Shown: piece after piece, positions 13,798-14,540 of the stretch
Numbering within the stretch: the stretch's first letter is position 1
Layout of the letters: each line of letters starts with the position of its first letter
From: Myxococcales bacterium
Lineage (GTDB): Bacteria; Myxococcota; Polyangia; Polyangiales; Polyangiaceae
Direction of reading: 5' to 3'
Assembly (NCBI GenBank): GCA_020430865.1
Contig: JAGQIY010000674.1
Coordinates: 1 to 14,540, forward strand
Length of the DNA stretch: 14,540 bases
Program-made: the position numbers and the translations under genes
The notes under the pieces: model-generated
The model's input: the letters and a program-made list of their open reading frames with translations, nothing else
Database searches by the model: none
What the model was told of the DNA's origin: nothing

Positions 13798-14208
13798 ATG
13801 GAACTCGATGACCTGGTCAAGGGGCTGCTGGCTGAGGTGAGTCGGGTTGCGAAGAGCGACGCGGTCGTCGGGCAGGTGCGAGACGCTGGTGACGCGAAGG
13901 TGTTGCCGCTGTCCAAGGTCAGCATCGGTTTCGGCGCGGCGACCGTCGGTCTGGACGGCAAGGCCAAGCGAGACGCGCTCAAGGGAGACGCGGGCATCGA
14001 GGGCGGCGGCGTTGGCGGCGCGATGACGGTCGAGCCCAAGGCCTTCGTGGTCGTCGGGCAAGACGGGGTGCCCCACATGCTGGCGCTCAAGCGAGGCAAG
14101 AAGGCGGTGCTGCGGCGGGGCCTGGAAATATTGCCGCGCGGAGAGGTCGACGCGCTGGCAAGCGACGGCCCGAAGGCGCTGGCAGCCGGCGAGTCCAAAG
14201 ACGAGTGA
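13798..14208 (+). CDS. ytfJ: GerW/YtfJ-family protein
   Basis: This small cytosolic protein of 136 aa is unrelated to transporters despite the similar name in E. coli. The YtfJ/GerW pattern is present: an N-terminal helix, then VVGQVRDAGDAKVLPLSKVSIGFGAA (23-48), a glycine-rich loop IEGGGVGGAMTVEPKAFVVV (67-86), and a C-terminal helix. In Bacillus GerW is needed for germination, and homologues occur widely in non-sporulating bacteria with unknown function. ATG 13798 has GATGAAG upstream and starts the conserved region. The open frame extends to ATG 13705, but that extension has no homology and would overlap the longer form of the MATE gene. It is followed one base later by the presumed DUF2953 gene, so the two are probably co-translated. 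Confidence 0.88.
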   Translation: MELDDLVKGLLAEVSRVAKSDAVVGQVRDAGDAKVLPLSKVSIGFGAATVGLDGKAKRDALKGDAGIEGGGVGGAMTVEPKAFVVVGQDGVPHMLALKRGKKAVLRRGLEILPRGEVDALASDGPKALAAGESKDE

Positions 14209-14209
14209 C

Positions 14210-14540
14210 GTGGTCTGGCTCCTGGTTGCCCTGGGCGTGCTCCTCGGCTGCGCGCTGTGGTGCTTCGTGCCGTGGCGCTTCGAGCTATCGATTCAGGGGC
14301 GCGGCGCGCCGGATGGTAGCTGGGTGCTTGGTGGGGGAGGGCGGCTCGGACCGCTGGCGCTGAGCGCCGCGGCAGCTCGTGGGGTGGCTGCTCGGGCTCA
14401 GGCGCACGTGTTCGGGCGCAGCGTCTGGCAGCGGACGCTCGGAGAGGAGCCGCGCGAGCCGGAGGAGGAAGACGAGCGGAGCCTCGAGGAGCGCTTCGGG
14501 GAGCTGAGCGGGGGCTACTCCCGGCTCCAGCGCTGGTTCG
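14210..14540 (+). CDS. Membrane-anchored protein, probable DUF2953/YtfI-like (3' end outside window)
   Basis: The gene starts at GTG 14210, one base after the YtfJ stop, and stays open for 110 codons to the window edge. Residues 2-20 form one transmembrane helix (VWLLVALGVLLGCALWCFV), then PWRFELSIQGRG, a glycine-rich strand GGGGRLGPLALSA (46-58), and an acidic coiled-looking segment (EEPREPEEEDERSLEERF). DUF2953 proteins share this N-terminal helix plus lineage-specific linker, and their conserved core lies further downstream. In Firmicutes ytfI (DUF2953) neighbours ytfJ, and that order supports the call. A GTG at 14205 gives a different frame that closes within about 50 codons, so it was not chosen. 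Confidence 0.65.
   Translation, partial: MVWLLVALGVLLGCALWCFVPWRFELSIQGRGAPDGSWVLGGGGRLGPLALSAAAARGVAARAQAHVFGRSVWQRTLGEEPREPEEEDERSLEERFGELSGGYSRLQRWF

Noticed and set aside
13140..14198. A 352-codon minus-strand frame spanning the MATE and YtfJ genes
   Set aside because: It runs in a different frame over two well-supported genes and its Ser/Pro/Arg-rich composition is typical of an out-of-frame translation.

Overview
The window reads as a chromosomal segment of a GC-rich Gram-negative bacterium. The coding density, short spacers, strongly GC-biased third positions, a lipoprotein and a signal peptide of Gram-negative style, and an FHA-type signalling regulator together suggest a member of the Myxococcota (Polyangia/Sorangium-like). 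That placement is an inference from style, not from a marker gene. I see no tRNA, rRNA, insertion sequence, CRISPR array, phage gene or attachment site. The window looks like ordinary core or housekeeping chromosome with some family-level curiosities.

Layout. (1) 1-137 is the start of a minus-strand SnoaL/NTF2-like protein, divergent from a LysR-type regulator (207-1133). The 69-bp gap between them carries dyads that overlap a good extended -10. (2) 1242-2348 encodes a secreted protein of unknown function that resembles the DUF6263 family. (3) 8573 down to 2358 on the minus strand holds four closely packed genes that look like one operon: a HelD-like UvrD-superfamily ATPase, a ChaN/Tiki-superfamily lipoprotein, a NupC-type nucleoside transporter, and a class II (MOFRL) glycerate kinase. 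The junctions are a 15-bp gap, a 1-bp TGATG overlap and a 4-bp gap. (4) 11110 down to 8820 on the minus strand holds a two-gene operon, an alpha/beta-hydrolase esterase coupled by ATGA to a Ppx/GppA phosphatase. (5) 11295-12245 on the plus strand encodes a regulator with an FHA domain, a degenerate second FHA-like domain and a C-terminal OmpR-type winged helix. It converges on a MATE efflux transporter (minus, 13642 to 12242), and the two stop codons share one CTAG. (6) 13798-14208 encodes a GerW/YtfJ-family protein, followed 1 bp later by the start of a membrane-anchored protein that runs off the right edge and is probably the DUF2953/YtfI partner.

How the genes may work together. The LysR regulator probably controls the divergent SnoaL-like gene and itself. 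The four-gene operon mixes transcription-recycling or repair (HelD-like), envelope (ChaN-like) and scavenging (nucleoside uptake, glycerate phosphorylation) functions without an obvious single pathway. Ppx and the esterase are translationally coupled, but no joint pathway is evident. The most unusual protein is the FHA-FHA-winged-helix regulator, which could link Ser/Thr phosphorylation directly to promoter binding. The ytfJ-ytfI-like pair is notable because this association is best known from spore-forming Firmicutes. No clear new multi-gene system was found.
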